Notes under the pieces: generated by a model
Seen by the model: the letters and a program-made list of their open reading frames with translations, nothing else
Database searches by the model: none
Told to the model about the DNA's origin: nothing
Part shown: piece by piece, positions 20,717 through 33,648 of the stretch
Position numbering within the stretch: the stretch's first letter is position 1
How the letters are laid out: each line of letters starts with the position of its first letter
Translations under genes and position numbers: made by a program
Source: Eonycteris spelaea
Taxonomy: Eukaryota; Chordata; Mammalia; Chiroptera; Pteropodidae
Length of the DNA: 64,000 bases
Assembly: GCA_003508835.1 (NCBI GenBank)
Contig: PUFA01000547.1
Location: 1-64,000, forward strand
Reading direction: 5' to 3'

Positions 20717-23075
20717 CAACTCGGGTCAGGGGTGCTGCCTGAGGAGCTTGTGGTTTCAGTTACGATCTCACCCTAAGGGACACAGAAAGAGGAGGAGCGA
20801 TCACTGCAGACCCCACCCTCAGCCCAGGAGTTCTGGTCCACTGTCTGGTGCCATAATCTGGGGCTGACACATCTACCAGAGACTGACTCATGCCTCACTC
20901 CCAGGCAGATCTAGTCACTGAGAGTTCAGAGTGCAGTGCCCGCATTTTCTGAACACTCTATAGAATGGTGACTATAGAGGTGACCACATGAGCCTCAGGT
21001 CAGTGCAGTGTCCTACCTGGATCACAGTCTGTGAGCATCAGAACCTGAGTTCATTCCCACATTGCAAGTGCAAACAGAGTTTTTAGGAGCCTCTGAGGTG
21101 CTGTGAGTTTCTGTCCTTGGTGAGAGCCCCTGGGGCAGGTCGTAGATGCTGCGTCTCTGTATCCCCACCCCTAACCCAGTGTGCGCAGGGGCAGATCAAG
21201 TCTTTGAGAAAAGTTGAAGAGTAACAGAATTTTAGCACGAATGGGGTGAGCTAGAGAGGAATGAAGTATCTGGATTTATGCTAGAGAACAGGCAGGGTCT
21301 ATATAAACAAATGTGAGAGATGCGGGGTCAGAATTTTATATAAAAGATGATAGTGTAGAAAATATATATATATTTCTTTCCAGCTGTGAGGTGGTGGTTA
21401 AAAACCGTCCTTCCAGTTAGAATTGATGCTCAGGCCACCCCACCCTCAGATGTCTTTGCCAGGTGGTCTCTGCTGCCCCCTGGTGGCTGCTCAGCACTGG
21501 CTGTGGGGGTGCAGGGGCGTTCTACGTCCAGGTGTTCGTAGATTCAGAACCTAAGGCTCAGGTTCTGATTCCCTGATCCCCGGACTGCTGGCCCTAGGGG
21601 AGAAATTACTACTCTCTTTTATGTGACCCCTGCCTTTCTCAAGAGCAGGCAGAGGAGGCTCAGATCACCCATGAAAATATGATCAGGTTCATTTAGAGGA
21701 GAGGGGGCAGGGCTTAGCTGAAGCATCACTGCACCTATCTCTGGGGTGATGGTGGTCATGGGTGTGGTCTGGGTCTTGGACCAGGGAACACAGGGTTCAG
21801 TGGCTGCCTTTCACTGGTGCCCTCTGCTGGTGTAGGGCCCACATAGGGCGGTGGAGACTACAGCTCCAAAGACAGACAGAACACTCCCCCAACAAACACT
21901 GATTCAGACCCACTTTGCCTGGCACACATTCCATCCTGGGGAATAAGTGTGACAAGACACAGCCCCTGTCTCTGAGTTACCATTGTGCGGTTGGGTCAGC
22001 ATAGGGAACACCCTTGTTTGAGTGACACAGCAGGCAGACTCCCCTCCTTCTCCCTTTATCTTGCCTTAAATATTCATTTATACCCAGGCAATTGCTAATC
22101 TCACTTCCCTATTGGCCAGGATTCATCTTGTGGCACAGTGCTGGTCCGTGGATGTGTCAGTCGGCTGGGCTTCTTTCCAAGGAACGTTTCTTCTTGTGAC
22201 ATAAACAAACAGACTGGATTTAGGCAGGGCTGTTCCTCTTGAACCTGGTTGGGATCGCTGGAGCTGCAGCAGCCATCCTGAGCTCCGTCTTCCAAATGAA
22301 GGAAAGCGAAGCCTTAGCAGTAGTGATGGTGGAGCAGAAAGTGAGAAAGATCTGGGACCTCATTGGATCTCTAAGGAGTAGAGAACAACTAAATGACTCC
22401 AGACTTCATATTGCAGGGGAAAAGCTCCTGTCTGGTCACGCCTCTGATTGTCATGTGTGTGTTCTTGCATTCAAAAAATGCATGATGAATGAGGGTCATA
22501 ATTAATACACATCAATCAATAATTCAAATGATGATAAGGGTATGATAGTGAGGCTCTTGGTGACATCCAGATAAACGGTTGATATCGTTAAAAAATGACA
22601 GACGGGTACTGTGCGGTGAGAGGCTGAAGGAGCCTCTCCGGTGAGGTGACACTGGAGCTGCTGTCAGGAGGGGAAGATGAACAATAACAGGAAGTGTGTC
22701 TGGGGAGAGTGAGGGCAGTGCCCTGTGGGGAGGCTGGTTGGGTCTGGAAATGAAAGACGGTGAGAACTTTTTATTTTGTCTTCTTTTCTGAAAGATACTG
22801 TCCATTGGGGGAAGACTTGAAAGTAGACAGGGTTTTTGTTGTTTTCGTTGTGTTGTTTTGTTTCTGCTTTTATCATTCTGGAGACAAAGCTTCACTCTCG
22901 TCTATGTGCGCTGTCTGGAAGGAGAGCTCGGCTCTGGTCACTCTGCTCCCTCTCCGTGTGGAACCTGTGTCCTCTCTCTGACTGCTTTTATGCTTGTGCA
23001 TTCGACGCTATTTTAAGGAATTTGATCATGATGCGATTATGAGCTTCCTTCACTAAAGGATAAGTTTATTTCTTC
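20717..23075. other. 5' flank of the V gene at 19.9 kb, no gene recognised
   Basis: Collinear with 29,053-31,400, so part of an 8.3-kb block duplication. The stretch 22,240-22,470 has a mosaic look of an old transposon or LTR ('GGAGCAGAAAGTGAGAAAG'), but I cannot name a family. Confidence 0.55.
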
Positions 23076-23347
23076 ACATGATCCTGGCCCTTTGTCCCTG
23101 AGCCACAGACACTGAGGGCTGCTGGGTCTGGTCATAGGAAACCACAGAGCCTGCGAAAGAAAAGAAGAGAAAGGACTGAGGATGAAGGGCCCGGAACCAG
23201 AGGTCCACAAATTGTTCTATTGGAGGTGAGCTCAAGGTTTGGCAGAGGTACATCTCAGGGTCCTATGGGGACTGAAATGTAGGCAGAACCTTGGGGGCAG
23301 CACCAGTGCAGAGAACGAGATGGGGAACAGGTGCAGGTCCGGGCCAT
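23076..23347 (-). pseudogene. IGLV3-like pseudogene, truncated after FR1
   Basis: L1 is at 23,304-23,347 (MARTCTCSPS...; frame damaged, CACTG/GTGCTG donor) and the V exon starts at 23,150 with GSVVSYDQTQQPSVSVAQGQ. Homology ends near 23,076, before the first Cys. The upstream octamer position is mutated (ATCCAAAA near 23,453). Closest relative is the pseudogene at 360-697, which runs further into FR2. Confidence 0.8.
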
Positions 23348-23489
23348 AGTAGGGTCTCCTCAGAGCACTGTCTCCTGAGACCTCACAGAACCGCCGGGCC
23401 TCTCTTATTCCTTTCTCAGTCTTTTGGAGGGTGGTGATGGTTTAGAATTTATCCAAAAGAACTCATATCTGGGTTTCTTTCTTTCTTTC

Positions 23490-23618
23490 TTTCTTTTAGA
23501 ACCCACAGCACCTGGTCTTCCTAGTTGATCGCTCATCCAAGCACTAACCAGCTCTGATCATGCTTAGCTTCTGATATCAGATGGGATTGGGCTTGCTCAG
23601 GGTGGCATGGCCACAGAC
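23490..23618 (-). mobile_element. 5S-rRNA-derived SINE (MEG-R type)
   Basis: Same structure and same relative position as the element at 833-972: 'CCACAGCACCTGGTCTTCCT' on the plus strand through 'GGTGGCATGGCCACAGAC'. It is preceded by a (TTTC)n tract (23,478-23,497) in place of the poly-T. Confidence 0.83.
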
Positions 23619-25300
23619 TCATCTCTGTTTCTTGAGGGAGGAGTTAGCAGATCATTCTCACCAGCTAGAGGGGGCAGGGCAGGCGACTGAGGAGGAAGGA
23701 GTAGAGTTCCCCAGCTGCTTCGAAGCTGCTTCTAAGAAAATCAGCCATAGACTCTAACTTTTCTGATCACAGTCACTTTCCTGGGGTGTGAAAACATGGC
23801 CACTGTCCCAAATCCTTCTGGCCTTTGGCCTGTCCTGTGCTGCCTCAGCAGGGCTGTGGGCCTTCCAGGGGCCTGGCCATGGGGCAGAGCTGGGACCACT
23901 GAGCGATATGTGACAACCCCTGATACAGCAGGTGCTAATCAATGGGTGCTGACCACTTCCAGCCTGAGGGGATAAGACGGACAGTCTCGATTTCCTTTTG
24001 CGGGCTGTACCTGGGACACAGCTAATTTGCAGGCAGGACTCCCTCCGAGGCTCCACCCTGGCTGCTCCTGGCTGCAACATTACTGTCTCCTGCTGGTGGA
24101 GAAGAGCTAGACCAGGACCTTCCCTCTTGTGGGTCACACCAAACCACCTGTCACCTGAGAAGTTCTGGTCTAGAGAATCCAGCCCTCTCTCTGTGTCACT
24201 GTGACCCTCACCTTGTGCTGCCCAGCCCAGCGCATGAATGTGGAATAAGGGGTTTGGGAAGTGGCAGGTAAATTTCCGTAACCAATACCAGGGTCAAAAT
24301 GCCCTTTATTTACCTTTCGTTTTTATTACCAGAATGCAGAGAACACGATAAACAGTACATCTCCTGCAATAATATATTGTCTAGAGAAACCCGTGTGATA
24401 CATTTTAGGCCACCTCTTTTCCTCTGTGTTCTGGAAACAAGATTGTTGCTTTTCCCACTCAAATATGAACAGCTGTGTCATCACCCGGGACAGTTGAACT
24501 TCTAGCACTAAAGCTCAGTTGTGCACGTGTATCACCACCATCATCATCACCACAGTCATTATCACTAATATTATTTCCAATTCATCACAAACCTCTCAGA
24601 GTTCACGGGGTGGGAATTCCACACTGCACTTGGCTGCCATTTTGATGACCTGGGAATCTCATGCTATTTGGACTTGGACCATATCCATCACCCAGAAGCA
24701 TTGTCTGTACTGAGCCCCTATCCTTGGATTCCTCAGAGAAAGGACAGTCCCACTCAGTGAGACTCCCATTGAGTCCTGTTCTTGGAGTTTGTACCATTTA
24801 ATTGGGAAAATAGAGCTTCTGAAAGTCATTGTTGCTTTTTTCATTACATAAGATGTAAAGCTCAGGCCCAGAGAGATTCACAGAAGACAGAGAAGAGTGG
24901 TGTGAAGTCAGAAGAGAAACCCAGTGGTCCTGGATTCAGACCTTGGCTCTTTAGGGCAGCACTTGACCGGGGCAGGAGGGATGGAGAGTGAGGGCCAGGC
25001 TGGGTGGCAGGGCTTGTGTCCCCCTGGCTCATTGCTGTCCCCATCATGGCCTGGACATCATAGGAAGACACCTTAGTTCTCACGTTGGGGTGTTTGAGGC
25101 CTTGCCCAAGTTAGAGCTGGAGAATCTGCAGGGATGGTGGAGGTAGCTGTGGTTGTGCATGGCCCTGGCTTGGGTCCTGGGTGCTCTGCCCTGAAGAATT
25201 GCCTGGTCATCCCTCCCAACAGGTGGGATTGTCAGGTGTGTCATAAGCACTGTACTAAGAGCAGCTGAGTGTTCATGAGACCTCAGATCAGCAGGTTCAT
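23619..25300. other. Block flank, no gene recognised
   Basis: Collinear with about 33,922-35,800. 24,845-24,960 may be a MIR-like SINE remnant ('CAGGCCCAGAGAGATTCACAG'), low confidence. No V exon seen. Confidence 0.5.
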
Positions 25301-25384
25301 GGAACTTTAGGACTCCCTCAAGGGTCCCACCCCCTGCAGTGTGACCCAGGCTGAGCTCAGGGTCAGGGCCAGGCTCAGGGTCCC

Positions 25385-25500
25385 ATGGGGCTGAGTCTGG
25401 GGAAAGGGCCTAGGAGGCGGCATTGGTGTAAACAGGAAGGAAGATGAGCAGGAGTCGGGTTTTGGTCCTGGTGGTGATACCCTAGAGCTCTACTCGTGAG
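25385..25500 (-). pseudogene. Possible isolated V leader remnant
   Basis: The minus strand reads KTRLLLIFLPVYTNAAS in one frame, recalling a lambda leader ([18 protein letters not shown]) without ATG. No V exon follows to the left. A paralogue is at about 35,900-35,985. Tentative. Confidence 0.35.
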
Positions 25501-25639
25501 ACCACGGCTGGACATGTGGCCCCAGCCTCCCTCATAAACACACTCATTTCTGTGGGTATGCTCCTTCTCAGGCTGATGGCGAGAACTGTCTAGGCTTCTG
25601 CATGGAGTGTACGGATCTGGTTCATATGGATTTCTGTTC

Positions 25640-28040
25640 TCTTCTTCCTAATACCTCACAGGGGAGGGATTGTCACTCTTTTTTAAGAACTCTAAAGTGT
25701 TTGGGGAGCGGAGGGAGAAGTGAAGGGTCTTTGTATAGGTGTTACATGTGAAATGAGCATTGAGGATGATTCTTCCATTTTCTTTCATGGCAAAGTGAAC
25801 ATAAGGAGAAATTTCCATTTCATCATTTTAAACTGTACACCTCACCTGTCTACATCCTCTGACTGACAACCGTAAATGTTTCCGTCCTACACGGGGAGCA
25901 GAATTGGGGCAGCAAGTTCACTGGAGCTTGCAATTTGATTTTTGGGTCTTTTACTGACCATAGCTTTCTTGTCTGCAGCCGCTGGTTGGGTATTGCTTTG
26001 AAATTTAATCTGGAATTGTCTGCCTTTGAATTGTGGTGTTTAGAGTGTAGATTGAATATGATTAGTAATATAGTTTAAGTATACCATCTTCCTAGATTTG
26101 TATTCGTCTCATCATTTCCATGTTCCTTTTTCCTCTTTTCTCTCTTTGTTTTGGTGACTTGATCCTCCTTTATGATTCCATATTATGTCCATTTCAGTTA
26201 TTAGGTATAAATCCTTGCCATGTTTTTGCCAGTACCACGTGAAAGTCTCCATTCAGGTGACGTTATATCATGTTACACGGTGTGTGGAACAGTTTATTTC
26301 TGTCTCTTGAGGTTTTTTTATTTTTCATTTCCCAGTCATTCTCATACATGTTACTTTTACCTACCTTATAAATTCTAACATTTTATTTCTTATATTTATC
26401 TTTCAATAGTAAGTTAATTTAAATAATAAGGAGTCTTAATGTTTGTTCTTTGAGTCCACATTTCTAATGTTTTCATTTCTTTTGCTGATTCATATTTTTT
26501 CCACTATCTTTTCTTCTGCCTGCAGGGTGCCTGTTATTATTTCTTGTATTGTAATTCTCCTGATGATGACTGCTGCCAGTTATCGTGTATCTGAAATTTT
26601 TAATTTAGTTTAATAGTTTATTGAGCCCTGTGACTCACTGACTCTCTTCTCATTTGTAAAGCCTTTTTTTTCTGTGTGTATCTGTTACTTTGCGGTCTCT
26701 ATTCTTTGTCTTCCAGTTCACTAATCTCTTCTTCTGCAGTGTTGCATCTGGTGTGGATCTCAACCCTTGTATTCTTAATGCGAGACATGGAGTTTTCACC
26801 TCTAAATGTCTGATTGGGATCTTTCTATGACCTTCCCTGTCTTCTTTGTACCTGTTTGGTCATTCATATGAAATTTGAACTCCAGACTGCCAACTGCACC
26901 TGTGCCTTCCATATCCAGGCTTCTCACCAGGCTTTGGACCATGTATGTCAGATACACCAGCTGCTCAATTGCATGAGCTGTTGATTAAAATATTGTTCTC
27001 TCTCTCTCTCTATTTCTCTGTCTCACACTCTCCTTCCCTCTGTCTGTCTCTGTCTCAGACACTCTGACTCTTTTTCTCACCACTTTCTCTCTTATCTGTA
27101 TACTTTTACAAGTAGAGTAACATATTGTTATTTTTTTCCTTTTGGACAATTGACTACGTTTTATAGTCATTAACTAATAAAAAATATTCCTGTATTTTAT
27201 CATGCAGCTACCACATCTAAGACTTTGTATTTCTTTGTATAGATTCACATTTCTGTGTATCATAAAATGGAAATGTGAACACAATAATGGGTGTCGTTTA
27301 CTGTTTCTGCTATTCAGACCTGCCAGTGATCAATTCTAGAAATTTGACACTTTGATCATGTATGATGTTGCTTTCTTTTTTGAATGATATTTTTAGGGGT
27401 AAAGGATTCAAAGTTGACAGGTTTTTCTGTCACTGCTTTAATGAGAAGTCTGACCTCATCATGACCGTTGTCCCTCTGTACACAAAGTGTCATTTTTCTC
27501 CGGCTTCTGTTAACAGTGTCTCTTCCTCATGGATTTGTAGCAATTCCACCAGGTGTGCATCGGTGCTGCTTCCATATTTTCCTGAGGCTGAGGTTCGTTG
27601 GGTTTCTTGAATATATTTGTTTATGGTCTCATCAAATTAAGCAAATTAATGCCTATTATTTCTTCCAATACTTTGTCTATATACCAACTCCTTTTTCTTC
27701 TTGTTTCCCACAGGGACCCAAATCACACACTATTTAGGCTGTGGGAAGTTCTCCTACATTAACTGAAGCTTAATCGGTTTTTCAGTCTTTTTTCTTTCTG
27801 TGTTTCATTTTGAATAGTTTCATTCACCATGTCATCAATTTCACTCATTTCTTTTGAAGCATCTACTATGACATCAGTCTCATTCAGTGTTTTTTTTAAA
27901 TGTCAGAGCATGTATTTCATCTTCATAAAATTGATTATACATTTTCAGAATGTCCTTAATTACTGTTCCTAAGGTATTCAATCTTACCTCTACTCAGAAA
28001 TAAAGTGAAATATAATTATAATGATTGTTTATGTGTCCTT
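25640..28040 (-). repeat. Antisense L1-like module, third copy
   Basis: Paralogue of 1,320-3,740. Same order of landmarks, with the CT tract at 26,996-27,060. It lies immediately left of the V gene at 28.2 kb. Confidence 0.6.
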
Positions 28041-28188
28041 GGTTGCTACAGCTTCCACAGAGCTGCTGAGGGCTGGGAGGAGGGGGCAGCCTGGAACCGG
28101 AGGTCTGGGGACCTGGGCCAGACCTGCTCACAGCATTGTCTACAATCCTTCTGGGGTTGCAGGAGTGTGTGACACAGATGGGGAAGGC

Positions 28189-28227
28189 GGTTTTTGTCTC
28201 ACTTCCCCATCTGCCTGTGTCACTGTG
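28189..28227 (-). promoter_or_regulatory. V-lambda 23-RSS
   Basis: Heptamer CACAGTG at 28,221-28,227, 23-base spacer, and nonamer ACAAAAACC at 28,189-28,197. Confidence 0.95.
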
Positions 28228-28952
28228 AGCGTTATCACTATCGTCATAAACAGCACAGTAATAGTCAGCCTCGTCCTCGGCCCGGGCCCCGCTGATGGTC
28301 AGGGTGGCTCTGTTTCCCGAGTTGGAACCTGAGAATCGGTCAGGGATCCCTGAGGGCCGGTTGCTATCACTATAGATGACTGTCACGGGGGCCTGGCCTG
28401 GCTTCTGCTGGTACCAGTAACTGTATTTATTTCCAATATCGTTTCCATCACAGGTGATCGTTGCTGTCTGTCCCAGAGCCACAGATAGTGAGGGCGGCTG
28501 AGTCAGTTCATAGGACGCCACGGAGCCTGCAAGAGAGAAAGGGAGAGGTGGGCTTCCAGAGCTGAGTCTCATCTGCAGGAGAAAGTCTCTGCATGGTCTT
28601 GACTGAGCGGCAGAGATTCTCTGAGCCCACAGGATGCCCAAACATCCCTATATATCCTAACCCCAATGGCTGGAGGATGGATCTTCTGCAGTGAGAAGCC
28701 CTTCGCTACTCTGGCAGGTGCAGCCCCTCAGGGCTCACACAGAGCCACTGAGCACAGGGTGGGTTTGCATCCTTATCAGCCCCTCATCCTGTAGCAGGTG
28801 TATGAGCATCCTGCACCCCCTGCCATCTCCCTGCTGAGCTCAAACTCAGGGCCTGCCCTATCCAGAGCCCTGGGGCAGGGGTTGGGTGTGAGCCTGGGTG
28901 CCGCACCTGTGCAGTGAGCCAGCAGGCCGAGGAGGAGAGGGGTCCAGGCCAT
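28228..28952 (-). CDS. IGLV3: Immunoglobulin lambda variable segment, IGLV3-9/3-21-like, intact
   Basis: L1 is at 28,907-28,952 ([15 protein letters not shown]) and the V exon at 28,228-28,526. The mature V starts [18 protein letters not shown], continues [18 protein letters not shown] and [19 protein letters not shown], and ends [16 protein letters not shown]. The conserved Cys, Trp and Cys are present. It is a close paralogue of the gene at 19.9 kb, differing mainly in CDR1, CDR2 and CDR3. Its CDR3 (AVYDDSDN) resembles the IGLV3-19-like gene at 38.7 kb (AVYDGSDN). Intact promoter and perfect RSS; predicted functional. Confidence 0.94.
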
Positions 28953-29018
28953 GGTAGCAGCAGCTCAGTTCTGCTCTCTGGGGCCTGAGCCTGGCAGGTT
29001 TCCTCCTGGCCTCTCTTA

Positions 29019-29052
29019 TCCTCTGCTGGAAAGAGCTGCTGGGTATGCAAAT
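29019..29052 (-). promoter_or_regulatory. V promoter: octamer and weak TATA-like box
   Basis: ATTTGCAT at 29,045-29,052. A GATAAGAG-type element about 30 bases nearer the leader. ATG at 28,952. Confidence 0.8.
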
Positions 29053-31400
29053 CAACTCGGGTCAGGGGTGCTGCCTGAGGAGCTTGTGGTTTCAGTTAAG
29101 ATCTCACCCTAAGGGACACAGAAAGAGGAGGAGCGATCACTGCAGACCCCACCCTCAGCCCAGGGAGTTCTGGTCCACTGTCTGGTGCCATAGTCTGGGG
29201 CTGACACATCTACCGGAGACTGACTCATGCCTCACTCCCAGGCAGATCTAGTCACTGAGAGTTCAGAGGTGCAGTGTCCGCATTTTCTGAACACATTATA
29301 GAATGGTGACTATAGAGGTGACCACATGAGCCTCAGGTCAGTGCAGTGTCCTACCTGGATCACAGTCTGTGAGCATCAGAACCTGAGTTCATTCCCACAT
29401 TGCAAGTGCAAACAGAGTTTTTAGGAGCCTCTGAGGTGCTGTGAGCTTCTGTCCTTGGTGAGAGCTCCTGGGGCAGGTCGTAGATGCTGCGCCTCTGTAT
29501 CCCCACCCCTGACCCAGTGTGCGCAGGGGCAGATCAAGTCTTTGAGAAAAGTTGAAGAGTAACAGAATTTTAGCACGAATGGGGTGTGCTAGAGAGGAAT
29601 GAAGTATATGGATTTATGCTAGAGGAATAGGCAGTCTACATAAACAGATCTGAGACACATGGGGTCAGAAATTGACACGAAAAATGATAGTGTAGAAAAC
29701 ACATATTTTTCTTTCCAGCTGTGAGACGGTGGTTAACAACCTCTCTACATGTTAGAACCCACGATATGCACGCCCACCCCACCTCCAGATGTCTTTGCCA
29801 GGTGGTCTCTGCTGCCCCCTGGTGGCTGCTCAGCACTGGCTGTGGGGGTGCAGGGGCGTTCTACGTCCAGGTGAATATAGATTCAGAACCTATGCCTCAG
29901 GTTCTGATTCCCTGATCCCCGGACTGCTGGCCCAGGGAGAAATTACTATGCTCTTTTTATGTGACCCCTGCCTTTCTCAAGAGCAGGCATAGGAGGCTCA
30001 GATCACCCATGAAAATACGATTAGGTTCATTTAGAGGAGGAAGGGGCAAGGCTTACCTGAAGCATCACTGCACCTATCTCTGGGCTGGTGGGTGGTCATG
30101 GGTGTGGTCTGGGTCTTGGACCAGGGAACACAGGATTCAGGGGCTTCCTCTCACTGGTGCCCTCTGCTGGTGTAAGGCCCATATAGAGCGGTGGACGCCA
30201 CTGCTCCAAAGACAGAAACAGGAGACACCACTCACACAACAAATATTGATTCCAACTCACTTTGACTGGCACCAAATTCTATCCTGGGGTATCAGTGTGA
30301 ACAAGACACAGCCCCTGTCTCTGAGTTACCATTGTGCGGTTGGGTCAGCATAGTGAACGCACTTGTTTGAGTGACACAGCAGGCAGACTCCCCTCCTTCT
30401 CCCTTTATCTTGCCTTAAATATTCATTTATACCCAGGCAATTGCTAATCTCACTTCCCTATTGGCCAGGATTCATCTTGTGGCACAGTGCTGGTCCGTAG
30501 ATGTGTCAGTCGGCTGGGCTTCTTTCCAAGGAACTTCGTTCTTTCTGTGACATAAACAAACAGACTGGATTTAGGCAGGGCTGTTCCTCTTGAACCTGGA
30601 TGTGATCGCTGGAGCTGCAGCAGCCATCCTGAGCTCCGTCTTCAGAAAGAAGGAAAGCGAAGCCTTAGCAGTAGTGATGGTGGAGCAGAAAGTGAGAAAG
30701 ATCTGGACCTCATTGGATCGCTGAGGATCTGGAGAACAACAAACTGACTCCAGAATATTATTATTGCAGCAGAAAAATAAGCTCCTGTCTGGTCACGCCT
30801 CTGATTGTCATGTGTGTGTTCTTGCATTCAAAAAGTTCCTGAATAATGAGGGTCATAATTAGCATGTATCAGTCAATCATATCAAATGATGATAAGGGAA
30901 TAATTGTGCGGCCCTTGGGGAAGTGCGGATAATTGGTTGATACCAGGCAAAAAATGACAGACGGGTACTGTGCGGTGAGAGGCTGAAGGAGCCTCTCCGG
31001 TGAGGCGACACTGGAGCTGCTGTCAGGAGGGGAAGATGAACAGTACCAGGAAGTGTGTCTGGGGAGAGTGAGGGCAGTCCCTGTGGGGAGGGCCTGGTTG
31101 GTCTGGAAATGAAAGGCAGTGAGAAAAATTTATTTTGACTTCTCTTTTGAAAGATACTGTCCATTGGGGGAAGACTTGAAAGTAGACGGGGTTTTTGTTG
31201 ATCTCGTTGTGTTGTTTTTTCTGCTTTTATCATTCTGGAGACATCACTCCACTCTCTTGTATGTGCGCTGTCTGGAAGGAGAGCTCGGCCTGATCACTCT
31301 GCTCCCTCTCTGTGTCCTCTCTCTGACTGCTTTTAGGATTGTCCATGCGACGCTGGTTTAAGGAATTCGATCATGCTGCGATTATGAGCTTCCTTCCCTA
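29053..31400. other. 5' flank of the V gene at 28.2 kb, no gene recognised
   Basis: Collinear with 20,717-23,060. No exon seen. Confidence 0.55.
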
Positions 31401-32539
31401 AAGGGTCAGATTCCTTCTTCAGGAGCCCGTCTCGGTCCCCAGGCAGCCCGGTCTCTCCTATAATCTAAGTCCCTCCCTCTGGGGTCACCGTGGGGAGCCA
31501 TGCACACGGTCCCTAGAGTTCTTCCTGACCCACTGCACATTCTTTAGTGTCCGTGTAAATATCACCATCGCGTACATGTTAAAAGTCAACACTTGTCGAG
31601 GCCTGTGCACAATGTCACCTTCAGAAGTGAGTGTAAATACTATGACAAAATTTATTTTTAAATGAGGTACTGTTGTTTTTTATATCTAAGATTTGATCGA
31701 AATACTTTTATTTTCTTCATGTCCTCACTTAACGTGTTCTATTATTCCTACTTAATTTGAAAACAACACAAAAAAAAATAAAAAAAACAGTATTGCCTGA
31801 ATACTCAGCCTCCTGCTTTTCCTACGGATTTCAGACATACCAATCTGAGAGTTGCATGAGTCAACTCCTTAAAATCTCAATCTATGTATCTACCTTCCCC
31901 AGTACATTCGCTATACAGCATAGGTAAGTTTCTCTATGTACAGAAGCATCTATATCCATATTCATATCTGTATGTATATGTGTATCTCTATCTGTATCTC
32001 TGTCTCTATCCATAACCGTATTCATGTGCGTATGCATGCCTGTACCCATGCCCAGATCCATATCCACATCCATATCCATATCCACATCTATGTCTATCTC
32101 CTGTTGGCTCTGTTTCTCTGCAGGACCCAACAAACAACCCCTATTAGCTATGGCTGAGTTGTTCAGGTTTCTTTTAATGGTAACTTATCCAGCACTAACT
32201 CATCCAGCTCCACCTTGCCGTGATGTGATGCCACTTCACACAGAGGATGAGAACATCTTCACACGTTTTCCACCACCAACGGTGATGCTATCACTGTCAT
32301 AAATCTGATGTTGATATTCATTAAAAACCACGGCCTCTTGCTATTAATTTTTGATTTACACACGACGACGTTAATTACGGGCATTAACGTAAGGCAGACG
32401 ATTCTCTATTTATCCCTGCAGTGACCGTATGTGACGCTTTACGTTGCCCTGTGGAGATCGGCATTTCTAGCTGGCATCATCTTCCTTCTGTCTGAGGCGC
32501 CCGTTCCTATCTGTTCCTGATGTTCTACTGGTGATAAAT
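31401..32539. other. Sequence unique within the window
   Basis: It has no paralogue in the window. It contains a hexamer-like minisatellite (below) and otherwise nothing recognisable. It separates the two parts of block 2 and accounts for much of the extra length relative to block 1. Confidence 0.5.
31940..32102. repeat. Degenerate TATCCA/TATCTG hexamer repeat
   Basis: Imperfect hexamer array (CATATCCATATCCACATC and TATCTGTATCTC variants). Long open frames on both strands here arise from the repeat and are not genes. Confidence 0.85.
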
Positions 32540-33270
32540 TCTGGAAGTTTCTGCATGTGTGGAAAAGTTTTTTTCACTTTCCTTTTTGAAGGACAGTATC
32601 ACCTCACAAATTCAAGGTTTAGAGATTTTATCTTAAAAAAGAATTTTTGAAAGCTTTCCTTTTCGGAGGGTTGCTCCACTGTCTTCCTACTTGCCTCGCT
32701 TTAGTGAGAAACCTGCTTTTCCCATGAGGTTCATTCGTCTGCATGCGACGTGCATTTCCTCTCTGGCTGTTTAATATTGTCACACGGTCACCAGTTTTTG
32801 TGAATGTACTTAAAAGTGTCTATGTTGTTTTCTCTGTTTCCTGGTTTTGAATTTGGTTAAGTTTCTGAGATATGTCAGTCCTTGTTTTCTTCAGTATTGA
32901 AACATTGGGGCCATTATTTCTTGAAGTATTTTTTCTATTCACTCCTGTTTGTCTTCTCTGCTCTGGGACTTCAACTACATGAGTCTCAGGCTGCATGAAG
33001 TTGTCCTGCAAGTCACTGAGCCTCACTGCTCATCGCTTTCAGTCTTTTTTTTTCTTCTCTTTGTTTGAATAGTTTCTAATTTTATGTCATTAAGTTCCCC
33101 AAACTCTTCTTCTGCAGTGTCTAAACTGTAGCAAATCTCAACTGTGCATTTATAAACTTCAACATTACAACTTTCATCTCTGAAAGGTGAGATGGGGTGT
33201 TTCTTAAATGTAGTTTAAATCTGCACTTAACATGTTCAATCATGCCACTAACACTTTGAACAAAGGGACT
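32540..33270 (-). mobile_element. Antisense old L1 fragment
   Basis: Good match in order to antisense L1M-type sequence: 'CTTGAAGTATTTTTTCTATT', 'CTGGGACTTCAACTACATGA', 'GAAGTTGTCCTGCAAGTCAC', 'AGTTTCTAATTTTATGTCAT', 'CTTCTTCTGCAGTGTCTAA', 'TTTCATCTCTGAAAGG'. No ORF. Better preserved than the four L1-like modules. Confidence 0.72.
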
Positions 33271-33440
33271 ACTTGCACAGTGTTAATTTTATACTGTCTC
33301 CCAGTGAACCCTCTGCAGAACAAGTCTGGAGGGCACGGAGGACAAGGCGACTGGAGATGTCAGATCTGGGAACCGGGCCAGACGTGCCATGTCTAAGCCC
33401 TCCTAGGGTTGGAGGAGAATGTGACATTGACAGTGAAGGG

Positions 33441-33648
33441 AATCTGTGTCTCACTTGCCCATCTGTCTATGTCACTGTGGGTTTCATCACTGGCAATATC
33501 CACCCCCCCCCACAGTAATAGCCAGTCCTTAGCCTGGGCCATGCTGATGGTCAGGATGGCTGTGTTCCCTGAGGTAGAGCCAGAGAATCAGTCAGTGATC
33601 CCTGAGGGCCAGTTGCCAAAATAATAGGTGACCAGCACAGGGGCCTGG
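33441..33648 (-). pseudogene. IGLV3-like pseudogene: 3' half plus RSS, internal deletion
   Basis: The V exon from FR2 onward is at 33,480-33,648: QAPVLV, then WPSGITD followed by a stop, then FSGSTSGNTA and a frame break before the second Cys with a run of C on the plus strand. RSS: heptamer CACAGTG 33,473-33,479, 23-base spacer, weak nonamer ACACAGATT 33,441-33,449. On its 5' side, FR2 is joined directly to sequence that elsewhere lies upstream of the leader ATG ('GGAGACAGAACTCTGAG'), so leader, intron, FR1 and CDR1 were deleted. A degenerate octamer (ATGCAAAC on the plus strand) survives near 33,735. Confidence 0.83.

Noticed and set aside
24150..24230. CACAGTGACACAG-like string resembling a V RSS (also near 34.7 kb)
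   Set aside because: No nonamer at 23 or 12 bases and no V coding sequence on its 5' side; most likely chance or remote similarity.
31882..32302. Long open frames rich in Ile/His or Asp/Met on both strands
   Set aside because: They arise from an imperfect TATCCA-like hexamer repeat; no start context, splice sites or homology.
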